DNA of 64,000 bases from Bacteroidota bacterium (lineage in GTDB: Bacteria > Bacteroidota > Rhodothermia > Rhodothermales > Bin80). The stretch lies in contig JAPOTS010000047.1 in the NCBI GenBank assembly GCA_026709065.1, positions 1 through 64,000 on the forward strand, written 5' to 3'. The notes below the pieces were generated by a model. That model had not been told where the DNA came from and did no database searches. It worked only from the letters and a program-made list of their open reading frames with translations. The first letter of the stretch is position 1, and each line of letters opens with the position of its first letter. Both the position numbers and the translations under genes were made by a program. This document shows, piece by piece, positions 1 to 9,747 of this stretch.

Positions 1-33
1 ATTGATATTTACATTGTTCATTCGGGGAAGAAT

Positions 34-240
34 TTGGTATGTCCAGAGACGGGGGTGGCAGGAATGCTGTATGATCATCGAGAAGAGCGCACCTGGCGCC
101 ATCGCAATATTAGATCTTATAGTAGGACGGTTCTGCCTGATTTGCGTTACTTTAGCGCTCATTTATCAATCAACCATACAAGAACAGTCCTATCGCAAGT
201 TTGCAAGGCTCGTAGATTTTTGAGAAAAATTTCCAATTAA
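34..240 (+). pseudogene. ISL3-like transposase N-terminal fragment (relic)
   Basis: Translation CPETGVAGMLYDHREERTWRHRNIRSYSRTVL resembles the 'YDHREERTWRHLD' N-terminal zinc-binding region of ISL3 transposases. It is cut by the window edge and then a stop, with no downstream transposase body. Confidence 0.5.
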
Positions 241-243
241 TTT

Positions 244-267
244 ACTGATTTTCGAGGTAAAATCAGT
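244..267. repeat. Perfect 9-bp inverted repeat (hairpin)
   Basis: ACTGATTTT (244-252) / AAAATCAGT (259-267) with a 6-nt loop. Confidence 0.6.
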
Positions 268-273
268 GATTTT

Positions 274-295
274 AGCCCCAAATCGGGCTTTTTTT
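274..295 (+). terminator. Rho-independent terminator-like hairpin upstream of the IS element
   Basis: AGCCCCAAATCGGGCT followed by a T tract. Confidence 0.5.
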
Positions 296-328
296 GGTGT
301 TTTGAAATTTTTTCTCAAAAACCCCTAA

Positions 329-2286
329 TGTAGTGGACTTTTTTTCAACTTTTTTGGGCTCACGCGTATAACTCCTTTCATTTACCCACTTTTTTCATGT
401 TTATTCGCGCTAAATCCCGAACCCTCAAATCAGGCAAAAAAGCCACCTGTTTCTCCTTAGCGATTACCTACCGAGTTGACGGTCTTTCAAAGCAACGAAC
501 TCTCCTAAATCTTGGGAAGCATTTCAGTATTCCCCAACAGCAATGGAGACCGCTCATGCAAATGATTCAAAATGACTTACGGGGGGATCCATGTCTTCCG
601 ATGGAAGATCCAGTGTTAGAGCGTACAGGTAAGGAATTGATTGAAAAACTCAAGGCACAGAGGTTTGATATTCATGATCCGCGAGATGATCGAGATGTAA
701 TCATTACCCATGAAATTGAGCACACCGACTCGCGAACTGTCGGAGGAGAACGTGTGGCCTTGAAAGCGCTTAGCTTACTGGGGTTTGAAAAGATCCTCAA
801 ACCCTTGGGGTTCAGCCAAGACCAGATTCACTGGGCAATGGGTTTAGTCGTGGGTCGCATGCTCAGTCCTGGCAGTGAATTGCAAACCCATCAATGGATG
901 ATGGAACGCTCAAGTATTTTAGACTTACTCAATGCCACGGACCCGAGTCTACGATCGCTTTACAATGTTGGAGACCATCTCTTTGATCATCATGAGACCA
1001 TTATGAATGAACTTTTTGGCAAGACCAAGGAGTTGTTAGGCTTTGGAGACACCGTGATTTTTTATGACCTGACCAATACATTCTATATGGGGAGTGAGCA
1101 TGGACCATTGCTCAAACATGGACGCAGTAAAGAAAAGCGACATGATTGCTTATTGGTGACGTTAGCGTTGGTTTTAGACGGATCTGGGTTTCCTCTCAAG
1201 GCGAAGATATATCCGGGTAATGCCAGTGAGCCTCACACACTCAAACAAGCGATTGATCAACTGGATCAAAAGGATCTAACGGTGATTATGGATGCTGGGA
1301 TTGCGACAGAGGAAAACCTGAATTACCTAAGAAATAAGGGGCTTCACTGGCTTTGTGTTGAGCGGAGTAAAACGCCGACAGTGCCAAAGCAAACGCCTCA
1401 CAAAACGTTTCAAACGACAACGAAAACAAAGATACGGGCATGGACGCTTGGGGTGAAAGATCAAGAGCAGCGCGTGTATTTGCATAGTGAAACCAAACCG
1501 TATAAGAATGATCAGATCCTTGATAAAAAGCGCACGGATTTTGAGAAAGCGATCACGTATCTCAATGAGGGACTTTCAGTGAAAGGTCGACCGAAGAAGC
1601 TTCAGGTCATAGAAAATAAAGTGGGGAGGCTGACCGAGAAATACAGTAAGGTTGCCTTCCAGTATGAGGTCAAGGTGATTGAGAAAAAAGAGAGTCCGAA
1701 TGCGAAACGGATCCAGATACGTAAGCTGTCGGCTTACGATGAATGTACTGACACTTCGGGGGGCTATGTATTACGCACGAGTCATACCGACTGGGATTGT
1801 GAGACCATTGCACGCACCTATTGGCGATTAGGAGAGATTGAACAAACCTTTCGCTCAATGAAATCGGAGTTGGGGTTACGTCCGATCTATCACCGGGATC
1901 CGTCACGGGTTGAGGCGCATCTGTTTTTGTCAATCCTTGCGTTTCATATGGCGCATCTGATTCGCAGTAAACTGCGCATTCATGGAATCCATGAGAGCTG
2001 GGGTACGCTCAAAGTCAGTCTCAATCATCAGATACGGATTACGACCGTGCTCCCACAAAACAAGACCCACTGCATTCTTCTCAAACAAGATGCAAATCTG
2101 AAACCATTCCAGCGAAAAGTGTTCAAAGCAATGGGAATAAAATTGGGCAAAAATGCAAAAAAAGTGAAAGCAGAACGCCCCCAAGAAGAACTACCAGAAA
2201 TGGAGTAAAAAGTCATATAAAATAGCCCCTTCGTTCAATATTTCTCAACTTAGGAAACAGCAAAACTGCGGAAAAAGTCCACTACA
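329..2286 (+). mobile_element. Complete insertion sequence, IS1634-like (IS4 superfamily)
   Basis: Terminal inverted repeats: TGTAGTGGACTTTTT starting at 329, and GAAAAAGTCCACTACA ending at 2286 (reverse complement TGTAGTGGACTTTTTC). They flank one intact 603-aa transposase ORF. No clear target-site duplication seen. Confidence 0.8.
397..2208 (+). CDS. IS1634-like DDE transposase
   Basis: 603-aa ORF with IS4-superfamily features (VIFYDLTNTFY; TVIMDAGIATEENL; C-terminal YWRLGEIEQTFRSMKSELGLRPIYHRDPSRVEAHLFLSILAF). Confidence 0.85.
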   Translation: MFIRAKSRTLKSGKKATCFSLAITYRVDGLSKQRTLLNLGKHFSIPQQQWRPLMQMIQNDLRGDPCLPMEDPVLERTGKELIEKLKAQRFDIHDPRDDRDVIITHEIEHTDSRTVGGERVALKALSLLGFEKILKPLGFSQDQIHWAMGLVVGRMLSPGSELQTHQWMMERSSILDLLNATDPSLRSLYNVGDHLFDHHETIMNELFGKTKELLGFGDTVIFYDLTNTFYMGSEHGPLLKHGRSKEKRHDCLLVTLALVLDGSGFPLKAKIYPGNASEPHTLKQAIDQLDQKDLTVIMDAGIATEENLNYLRNKGLHWLCVERSKTPTVPKQTPHKTFQTTTKTKIRAWTLGVKDQEQRVYLHSETKPYKNDQILDKKRTDFEKAITYLNEGLSVKGRPKKLQVIENKVGRLTEKYSKVAFQYEVKVIEKKESPNAKRIQIRKLSAYDECTDTSGGYVLRTSHTDWDCETIARTYWRLGEIEQTFRSMKSELGLRPIYHRDPSRVEAHLFLSILAFHMAHLIRSKLRIHGIHESWGTLKVSLNHQIRITTVLPQNKTHCILLKQDANLKPFQRKVFKAMGIKLGKNAKKVKAERPQEELPEME

Positions 2287-2915
2287 ATTTGCAAACTTGC
2301 GTTATCATTTATGAACATCATAGTTTATTCTATCGTCTACTAGTCTCATGCTCACTTACTCATTATAGATCATTTCAGAATGGTTTTATCACTATTTGTG
2401 TGGAATTGATTAGTTTTGATTTTACCAACACATTTCCTTGTATGATAGATTCCTAGAATCTTTATTGCTGAAACTGCTATAAATAAGGACCTTGAAGATC
2501 TATTACAATAAGGAAATAGATGTGAGGTAATATCCAGTGAATAATTATACACGTAGTGTGCAAGCATTATGTGATCCACAGTCCAACGCGAAAGCGGAGA
2601 AAATGACGGAAAGATCTTAGAAATCAAAACTATCGGGGGAACATACAATAAATTTTAAAATTTCAGAGTTGCTATTCTCTTCTTTGGAGGCAGTCTGTGA
2701 ATCTACCCAAATGATTCGTGTTAGAACCAAAATTTGGAACATAAGTTGGTGAAAAATGTTCAGTAAGTTATTTACTGTTGGATTCTCACTGATTAATCTG
2801 TTTTTGATGGATGGATGTGTTTGAGTTGAACCGAGGAGTTGAAGTATTTCCTATAAGTCAATGGGATCATTAGGTATGGCAGTACAGACGATACTCATTA
2901 AATATTAGTGTAATT

Positions 2916-3551
2916 ATGATTAGTGTAATAGATTACGATAAGCCATTGTTTGAGTGGAATGATTTAGACGATCCATCCTTTCATTGTGTCCATCGCTCTT
3001 CGGACACCAATGGTAACAGCAGTTATATGAGGAAAAATTTAGATCAGTATAACCCTGATACAGAGTCTGTCAATGGAGCTTCACACACCATTATACTCCC
3101 AGTAAGAGTTTCTGATAATATACTTTCAAGCCAAAATAGTTTTTTCATGCAACTTCAAAATGCCATTGATGAGCAGGAGATAGTTGAAATTATTGATAAG
3201 ATGGAATTTACAAAAATTGCTGACCGCTTAAGGTATCTTCAAGAAGTTACAATTGATGATCACCCAGATGACCCTGCTATGCACTTTGACTCACTGAAGG
3301 AAATGGCTTTGTTTTTCTCACTCTACGGAAAGGTTTTACCTTACCCCCAGATAGGAATATGTTCTGACGGAACATTACAAATTGAATGGCATGCCACACC
3401 TGCCTCAGCTGTAATTAATTTCATGCTTGATGGAAGTGTAGAATTCGCAGGAATTTTGGAAAATCGAGATCCTCCACTTAGAGTTCAGGGTTCAGGCAGT
3501 AAAGAGATCGCCATGCAAGTGATTCGGCCAATACTCAGAGCAATTCCTTGA
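2916..3551 (+). CDS. Hypothetical protein, first gene of a two-gene cassette
   Basis: 211-aa ORF whose stop codon directly abuts the ATG of the next ORF. No family recognised with confidence. Confidence 0.65.
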   Translation: MISVIDYDKPLFEWNDLDDPSFHCVHRSSDTNGNSSYMRKNLDQYNPDTESVNGASHTIILPVRVSDNILSSQNSFFMQLQNAIDEQEIVEIIDKMEFTKIADRLRYLQEVTIDDHPDDPAMHFDSLKEMALFFSLYGKVLPYPQIGICSDGTLQIEWHATPASAVINFMLDGSVEFAGILENRDPPLRVQGSGSKEIAMQVIRPILRAIP

Positions 3552-3989
3552 ATGTCTAACTTGAAAATTGAAGACGAGCATCATGTTTGTCGCTACTGTA
3601 AGCCATCATCTATGGGGGAAGATGGGCTACCTTTAACAAGTGCATTTACATTAAGGACTAATGAGGAATACCTTTCTGTAAACTGGCTTGAATACTATAA
3701 AAATTTAGGTATATCTCAAGCAATTGATCGTGTACGTAAAGTGGTTCAAAGAAAAATGAACATAAAATTCCAGGGTAGATTTGTGACAATGCAAGTTGGA
3801 ATGTTGAAACAGATTGTTTCAACTAAGAATAAAGTTCCTTGCGATGTAATTCATTTACCTACAATGAACGATGAGTCTCATTCAGGTGTAATTGGATACA
3901 ATAATCACAATAGACTTGGTCAATCGGATATTGTTAGACTAATCCAAAGGAAAGATGTGTATCTTGGTAAAATTTCTGAGGATCTTTGA
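3552..3989 (+). CDS. Hypothetical protein, second gene of a two-gene cassette
   Basis: 145-aa ORF immediately following 3551. It has the distinctive N-terminus EDEHHVCRYCKPSSMGEDGLPLTSAFTLRTNEEYLSVNWLEYY. Confidence 0.65.
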   Translation: MSNLKIEDEHHVCRYCKPSSMGEDGLPLTSAFTLRTNEEYLSVNWLEYYKNLGISQAIDRVRKVVQRKMNIKFQGRFVTMQVGMLKQIVSTKNKVPCDVIHLPTMNDESHSGVIGYNNHNRLGQSDIVRLIQRKDVYLGKISEDL

Positions 3990-4166
3990 GATGTATGTTC
4001 TACACCATCTATCAAAAACTATTCTCTCAAGTGATCATTTGAGTTTACCTAGCCAAACCTTCTGCGATTTGATTTAGCATTTCGTCAGAGTATTTGAACG
4101 CAATGATTTTAGTTGCTCATAAGCTTCCAAAAAAATTTCATTGAAAAGTGCTAAAAGCTTACTGAT

Positions 4167-6215
4167 ATGAGTGATAACCAAGTTAGGCAGAAATTACTCA
4201 GTGTTGCAGAGATTATTGCAAATGCACAGACCCACCCTGCCACATTGCAGCCCCCTCTTCATAAGGATATTGAACCACTGGTTCAGAGGGGGCTAGTTAA
4301 GATAGAATTTGATAAAATATCGTTTTCCTCAGATGAGCTACTTGCCACTTGGATACCTCAATATTGCGCAATCCAGATATCTAATGAGTGGAGCGATCTT
4401 AATGTGACTGCCAGAAAATTTCTTCGGGCTTATGATCTGTTCCGTAAATTAGGATTGACAGAAAAATCAATTGCGGTGCTGTTCTTATCAATTGAGAAAG
4501 ATTGTTCTAAAAATATATTGATTCGTTTAGAAGAAGCCGCACTTCTAATGATAAAGGATCCACAATCCGAATTACCTTTAAGTTCAATCTACCTAAAATT
4601 CTGTAGTGTAATACCTCAATTAGATTATACTTCCATAGATCTTGTAAATCATTTAGGACCAGTTTTGGAAGCAAAAGAGGACTACCTGTTCCCGAGAGAA
4701 CTTTATGAATCAATTGAGCGATGGGCTAGCCAGTCTCAAGAAAAAGCAGAGTCATTGTTGTCCACCTGTTTAGAGCAACCACAAAACAGAACGGTTGAAT
4801 TAGCCACCTATGCTCTCATTTCTCTATCTAAATTTGACCATGAATCAGCCCACAGAAAAGCTATAGAGTTGACAAAAAAAGAACGTCTGTCTCTGCAACG
4901 AGTTGGTACTATGGCTTTATCTAGATTTAGTTACGATATCCAAGTGCATGAGAAAAAAATTAGCGATACCATTAATCGCTTTGAAGAGCTTTGTCATAAT
5001 AATGACGAGATTCTTTTGTCCACACTTTGTAGAGCCTATGTATTTCTCTTGTATAATTTACCGGAGAGTAAGCATCTCGTAAGAGTTCAAGAGAGACTTT
5101 TTTACTTGGCATCACTCAAAAAAATAAAGATCCAACACGTTCTATCAAAAGTACTATTTCATCACTCAAACAAGTTTGGTGATTCTGATTGGTTTTGGAA
5201 TGTTACAGATCATCTCGCAGACATACCCGCTGATCATAAATTTATTCTTGATGAGCTAGATTGGGCTATGTATAGCCTCGCCAAAACTTATCCCGAACGG
5301 GTCCTGAGATTTATTGAAAATGTTGTTCTTAGTGAATCATATGGAGATATTAATCAAATTAATTCACTTCCCAATCTCTATAAACATACATTAACTCAAC
5401 TCATTGATAAGCATTTATCAGTTCTTGAATCGAAAATGACGCGATGGTTCGCATCAAAATCCTCAAGATTACATTTTGCGGCAGCCGACTTAGTGAAGTA
5501 CTTCATGACGGAAAATTCCATTCAATGTGATAATAAAATTCTATTTGATTCTTCGGAGTTAAACCAGCTTGATGAGGGAGATATAGAACGCTTAATCTTT
5601 GCTATTATTGGCTATGTAGAAGATTACAATGCACTAACATCCCTATTGATTTCGGTACTTTCACGAAAAGAAGTGAGTAATCATATTTGCGAGATGATAG
5701 TTAGCATTCTTGAGCATGTAATCCTATATAATAAGCCCAGTTTAGGAAGAAAGTATCTGAGGGATTTAATTGAAAATTCTGACATCTCGGGATCTACTCG
5801 ACAGTCTATTACTGATGCAATTGGTCGATCTGATAGTTATTATAATTTCTTAGGAGGAAGACCTAACCTAAAGGAGTTCATTCCACCACCTAATCGGGCT
5901 CATCGCTTCTATGTAGAACGCCAAAAAATGATTAATCGTTTGCATCAGGAAAACATGTTCAATGACTCGAGACTACTTAGTTTAATTCCTACGATTCCAG
6001 TGAAATACGGGAGAGCATCATTTTCCTCAGACGACACTGGCAAATCCTCAAAGGTATCTTTTAACACTATTCGTTCTGAGTATGAGATCCCTAGAGAACT
6101 TATCATAAATCCTCTGAGGCATCAAATAAAACGAATAAATTGGCGATTTATGGCTGTGAATGGAAATCCACTCAACTCGTCAAGTTCAGCTAACGAAAAT
6201 AGCGAAAAAAATTAG
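4167..6215 (+). CDS. Large hypothetical protein, probably alpha-helical (HEAT/TPR-like) repeats
   Basis: 682-aa ORF of successive Leu-rich helical segments (e.g. RTVELATYALISLSKFDHESAHRKAIELTKKERLSLQRVGTMALSRF). It is followed after 23 nt by the next ORF. Confidence 0.7.
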   Translation: MSDNQVRQKLLSVAEIIANAQTHPATLQPPLHKDIEPLVQRGLVKIEFDKISFSSDELLATWIPQYCAIQISNEWSDLNVTARKFLRAYDLFRKLGLTEKSIAVLFLSIEKDCSKNILIRLEEAALLMIKDPQSELPLSSIYLKFCSVIPQLDYTSIDLVNHLGPVLEAKEDYLFPRELYESIERWASQSQEKAESLLSTCLEQPQNRTVELATYALISLSKFDHESAHRKAIELTKKERLSLQRVGTMALSRFSYDIQVHEKKISDTINRFEELCHNNDEILLSTLCRAYVFLLYNLPESKHLVRVQERLFYLASLKKIKIQHVLSKVLFHHSNKFGDSDWFWNVTDHLADIPADHKFILDELDWAMYSLAKTYPERVLRFIENVVLSESYGDINQINSLPNLYKHTLTQLIDKHLSVLESKMTRWFASKSSRLHFAAADLVKYFMTENSIQCDNKILFDSSELNQLDEGDIERLIFAIIGYVEDYNALTSLLISVLSRKEVSNHICEMIVSILEHVILYNKPSLGRKYLRDLIENSDISGSTRQSITDAIGRSDSYYNFLGGRPNLKEFIPPPNRAHRFYVERQKMINRLHQENMFNDSRLLSLIPTIPVKYGRASFSSDDTGKSSKVSFNTIRSEYEIPRELIINPLRHQIKRINWRFMAVNGNPLNSSSSANENSEKN

Positions 6216-6238
6216 TAACCAAAAGGACACTGCAAATC

Positions 6239-7942
6239 ATGAAGCTAGTACTTAGAGATTACTTGGCTTCAGTAAGCGAGTCAGGTGAGCTGGATGTACT
6301 TGTTGCTGACCTACTTCTTAACATGAAAATAGAACCCCTTAGTCAACCACAGAGAGGGGTAAGACAAGATGGTGTTGATATTGCAGCAGTAGGTGAAGAT
6401 CCAACTGATAATATAAGAAAATTATTTTTGATCACAATCAAGGCTGGAGACATCACTCGAAGTAATTGGAATGGTAACAATCCTACTGATATTCGGCCAT
6501 CGCTTGATGAAATAAAAGATGTTTACCTCAGTAGCCGAGTACATGTTTCTCACCAAGAACTACCAAAGAAAATCATTCTATGCTGTGGGGGAATATTGAA
6601 ACAGAATGTAGACCCTAACTGGAAAGGATATGTCAATACAAGTCGTATTTCTGGACATGTAGAGTATACCCTTTGGACGGGTGAGACCTTAGCACTTCTT
6701 ATTGAGGAGTATTTCATGGATGAGTACTTGTTTCCGATTAAACATAAGAGCTTGATGCGAAAATCTCTTGCTCTGCTTGACCAGAATGAGGATGAACCAG
6801 TCTTTTTCTATGGATTAATTGATCAAATTTTATTTGAGAGTAACTTACCAAGGTTTCCATCTCCGCAATCATATAGAAAGCATCATAAGGTACTACGACT
6901 TTTGCATCTATGTTTAGATGTGTTATTCAGATGGGCTCAGGATGTAGAAAATATTCGCCCAGCATTACTTTCGGCTGAGCGGACGTTACTTAAAACATGG
7001 GATTTTTTGCGTTATCATAATCTCTTGGAAGATACTAGATCCCAGAGGTTTTTCATTCAACTGTACGAAAAGTATATTGAGATTTCATTAATCTATGCTG
7101 AACGAATTAGCCCAGCATGTTTAATTGAAGACGGACTTGCTTATCTTTCCAATGATGCAGAATCTATAGAGTACCCACTCCGAGTATATGAAGTAATTGG
7201 GTTTCTAAGTGTTTTAGGAATCAGTCAGTTTTACAATACTCCAGAAACAGTTAAGGATGATAGTGGCTCTAATAATCCTAAGGCTGTTGATCTTCTATTG
7301 GAGTTACTCAAGAACAATTCAGTTTCCAATTTGCCGAGATATGATGGTCATGGAATAGAAATCGCATCTGCCCTACTACTTCTCAAACAGACCAATCATG
7401 AAGATGATGCCTTGAAATGGCTAAGAGAACTATATCTCAGTATCACCACTGCTTATCAAATAGGAAATTATTTTCCTGTTTCATCGAATGACTACGAAGA
7501 TCTCATTGATATGGAGTTTGGGCAGAATCAACCCTATACACATCTCATGAATATCTCAACAATTTTACCAATGATTGCAGAATGGTATACTATAATTGGT
7601 AATAAGCAGGAATACATTAAATTTAGAAAAACAGTCAATCATTGTTGCAAAGAAATTAATCTTCAAATGTGGTATCCAGACACTAACACAGAATCAATGA
7701 TTTACAGTGGATTTGCCGCATATCAAACAGGAAATATGTGTATATCCATTTCTCTCCCAGAGGATTTAGAAATATTAAGAAAGACTATTCAAAGAACTTT
7801 TAAAGAACATTTATCAGTTTCTCAACTCTCTTGTACCACACATCAATTTCCTGTACTCAGCCTGATTGCCAGTCGTCATTACCGCACACCATTAATTCCA
7901 TATACTTGGCAACGGCTACTCTTTAAGGACTCTGATCATTGA
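6239..7942 (+). CDS. Hypothetical protein with a predicted restriction-endonuclease-like (PD-(D/E)XK-type) N-terminus
   Basis: 567-aa ORF. Segment RQDGVDIAAVGEDPTDNIRKLFLITIKAGDI fits a D...(x)IK nuclease core, followed by an IKDVYL / KKIILCCGGIL fold-like alternation. Purine-rich AAAAGGA lies upstream of the ATG. Confidence 0.65.
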   Translation: MKLVLRDYLASVSESGELDVLVADLLLNMKIEPLSQPQRGVRQDGVDIAAVGEDPTDNIRKLFLITIKAGDITRSNWNGNNPTDIRPSLDEIKDVYLSSRVHVSHQELPKKIILCCGGILKQNVDPNWKGYVNTSRISGHVEYTLWTGETLALLIEEYFMDEYLFPIKHKSLMRKSLALLDQNEDEPVFFYGLIDQILFESNLPRFPSPQSYRKHHKVLRLLHLCLDVLFRWAQDVENIRPALLSAERTLLKTWDFLRYHNLLEDTRSQRFFIQLYEKYIEISLIYAERISPACLIEDGLAYLSNDAESIEYPLRVYEVIGFLSVLGISQFYNTPETVKDDSGSNNPKAVDLLLELLKNNSVSNLPRYDGHGIEIASALLLLKQTNHEDDALKWLRELYLSITTAYQIGNYFPVSSNDYEDLIDMEFGQNQPYTHLMNISTILPMIAEWYTIIGNKQEYIKFRKTVNHCCKEINLQMWYPDTNTESMIYSGFAAYQTGNMCISISLPEDLEILRKTIQRTFKEHLSVSQLSCTTHQFPVLSLIASRHYRTPLIPYTWQRLLFKDSDH

Positions 7943-8018
7943 ACATGTATGGACTAATCATCCACAGAAAACGCAGTAGAACCAGAATTAATAATTGTCT
8001 ATAGTTATTTATTCTGTC

Positions 8019-8460
8019 CTAAAAATAGGTTTCAATATATGCCCATTTTGACAATTCTGACTTGAAATCTGGGTATTCTCGGATCCATATGTTTCCATCA
8101 TCATCAATAACCATTGCATCATACGCAGGTGTAGTGATAGACAACAATTTCGACTTCTGAATATCGGTACGCGTGGTTATTTCAAACCTTGTTGAAACAA
8201 TCCTCACTTCCTGTCCTGAAGCTCAATGACCGCAAGTGGGGGATCTCTTGAGGGGCTTTGCCATTTGCGGCAGTATTTGCCACAAAATTCCCTGAATCCC
8301 TATCAAAAACCATAACTGCTCAATCAGCATAAGGGTCGCCTATGTAAACAAATCGTTGCCAATGATATATCAGTGAGCATTTATAGAGCTATAGAAATGA
8401 ACAATTCTCCCTGCACATTATGAACAAGAAGCGTGTCCACATGAATTGGCAGAAAGATAT
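8019..8460 (-). pseudogene. Relic of a 6-bladed beta-propeller protein (tandem duplicate of 8506-9639)
   Basis: 62-aa ORF fragment SKLLSITTPAYDAMVIDDDGNIWIREYPDFKSELSKW aligns by eye with SKLLPVTKPAYDALVVDDHGHIWIRKFPEPKSEYAKW of the adjacent gene. More propeller-like sequence (VDTLLVHNVQGELFISIAL) occurs in another frame near 8390-8440. Confidence 0.6.
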
Positions 8461-8505
8461 GATATGACGATAGTAACAACTCCAAGGACTTGCTACTATC
8501 GTTTG

Positions 8506-9639
8506 TCACTCCGCAACCTCGTATACGGCGATGTAGGGACCATACTCCTCGGAATTGATACTCGCATATGCACGACCTGCTTTTATCACTTTAAGGAGCA
8601 GGTTAGCTGGGAGTTCCATCTCGCCAAGAAGCGTACTTTCGGAGTCAAGGATCAACCATTTGGCATATTCTGATTTCGGTTCAGGGAATTTCCTGATCCA
8701 GATGTGTCCATGATCATCAACCACCAGTGCGTCATACGCAGGTTTTGTCACAGGAAGTAATTTAGATCTTCGTATGGATCTTTGATTTCTTCTTGAAAGG
8801 ATTTTCTTTACTTCAGCATCTATCTCTTTTTGGGTAACGGGGCTAGCTTCATGTGCGATCTTTACGGTTCCTATTTTGTCACCCTTTTCGGAAGTAATTG
8901 AAATGTCAATCACGTCATTCCAACCAGCATATAATAACCCGTCTTTATAGGCAAAATAAGGACTTCTGCCAAAAGGTAATGGCATCACGGCGATAGACGA
9001 TCTAGATGTCCTAACGACTGTTTCAGCAGCAGGTAGTTTTGCTAAGAATGTTTGAGTGATCCCTTGTCTGTCCGCTAGGTTTACAAATGAAAATCTTGAT
9101 TCATCAGGATCATATCCACCAGATGAACTATTTGGCGGACGGTAGAATGTATGATATCTGAACACATAACCAGTAGTGGTCACTCCTAACAAATTTAAAG
9201 GACTTGACGGATTTAATCCGCTTGAAGGAACAGTAATACTGTAGGCGTATCGTAATGTAGTTGAATCAAAAACCAGTAACCGTAGCAATTCCACATCAAA
9301 GACATAAACAGAATCTCCCGGACCAGCGAGGATGCTACTACTGTTTTTAAACTCACCAGGGCCTTTTCCTTGTGCACCGACGTAGCCAGCAAAATGCCCC
9401 TCATCTGAAAAGTACATCACAGGAGACTCCCCGTGCCCACCAACGAATAAATAATTGTTACTGTTCACTGCTATTTGGGCATACTCGTGGTGTGCAAATA
9501 AGATGGAGTCTCCCCGAGCTTCATCCCCAATACGATAAATCTCAGAAAACTCATATGAAGACGAATTAATCTGAGCACTTGCTATTCTACACAAGAATAT
9601 AATAGAGAAAGCAATTGTTACCAGAAAACAATTTCGCAT
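8506..9639 (-). CDS. Secreted 6-bladed beta-propeller protein
   Basis: 395-aa ORF in the track (to 9693). The likely start is the internal ATG at 9639 (MRNCFLVTIAFSIIFLCRIASAQ signal peptide). Propeller motifs include GAQGKGPGEF and YDALVVDDHGHIWIR. Confidence 0.7.
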   Translation of the reverse strand: MRNCFLVTIAFSIIFLCRIASAQINSSSYEFSEIYRIGDEARGDSILFAHHEYAQIAVNSNNYLFVGGHGESPVMYFSDEGHFAGYVGAQGKGPGEFKNSSSILAGPGDSVYVFDVELLRLLVFDSTTLRYAYSITVPSSGLNPSSPLNLLGVTTTGYVFRYHTFYRPPNSSSGGYDPDESRFSFVNLADRQGITQTFLAKLPAAETVVRTSRSSIAVMPLPFGRSPYFAYKDGLLYAGWNDVIDISITSEKGDKIGTVKIAHEASPVTQKEIDAEVKKILSRRNQRSIRRSKLLPVTKPAYDALVVDDHGHIWIRKFPEPKSEYAKWLILDSESTLLGEMELPANLLLKVIKAGRAYASINSEEYGPYIAVYEVAE

Positions 9640-9747
9640 GTTAAACAGGAATGGAAGTCCACACATGAATTGCATAACCCTCCGAGAACTCATGGGAAGG
9701 ATACTGTAAACTATGAGTATTTTGAAGCATCAAAAGAATGCTAAGCT

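Noticed and set aside
1670-2216. Minus-strand ORFs overlapping the transposase
   Set aside because: Shadow ORFs antisense to a strong coding frame; no recognisable domains.
8467-8502. ACGATAGTA/TACTATCGT inverted repeat just after the propeller gene as a terminator
   Set aside because: An 18-nt loop and no T tract in the relevant direction; too weak to call.
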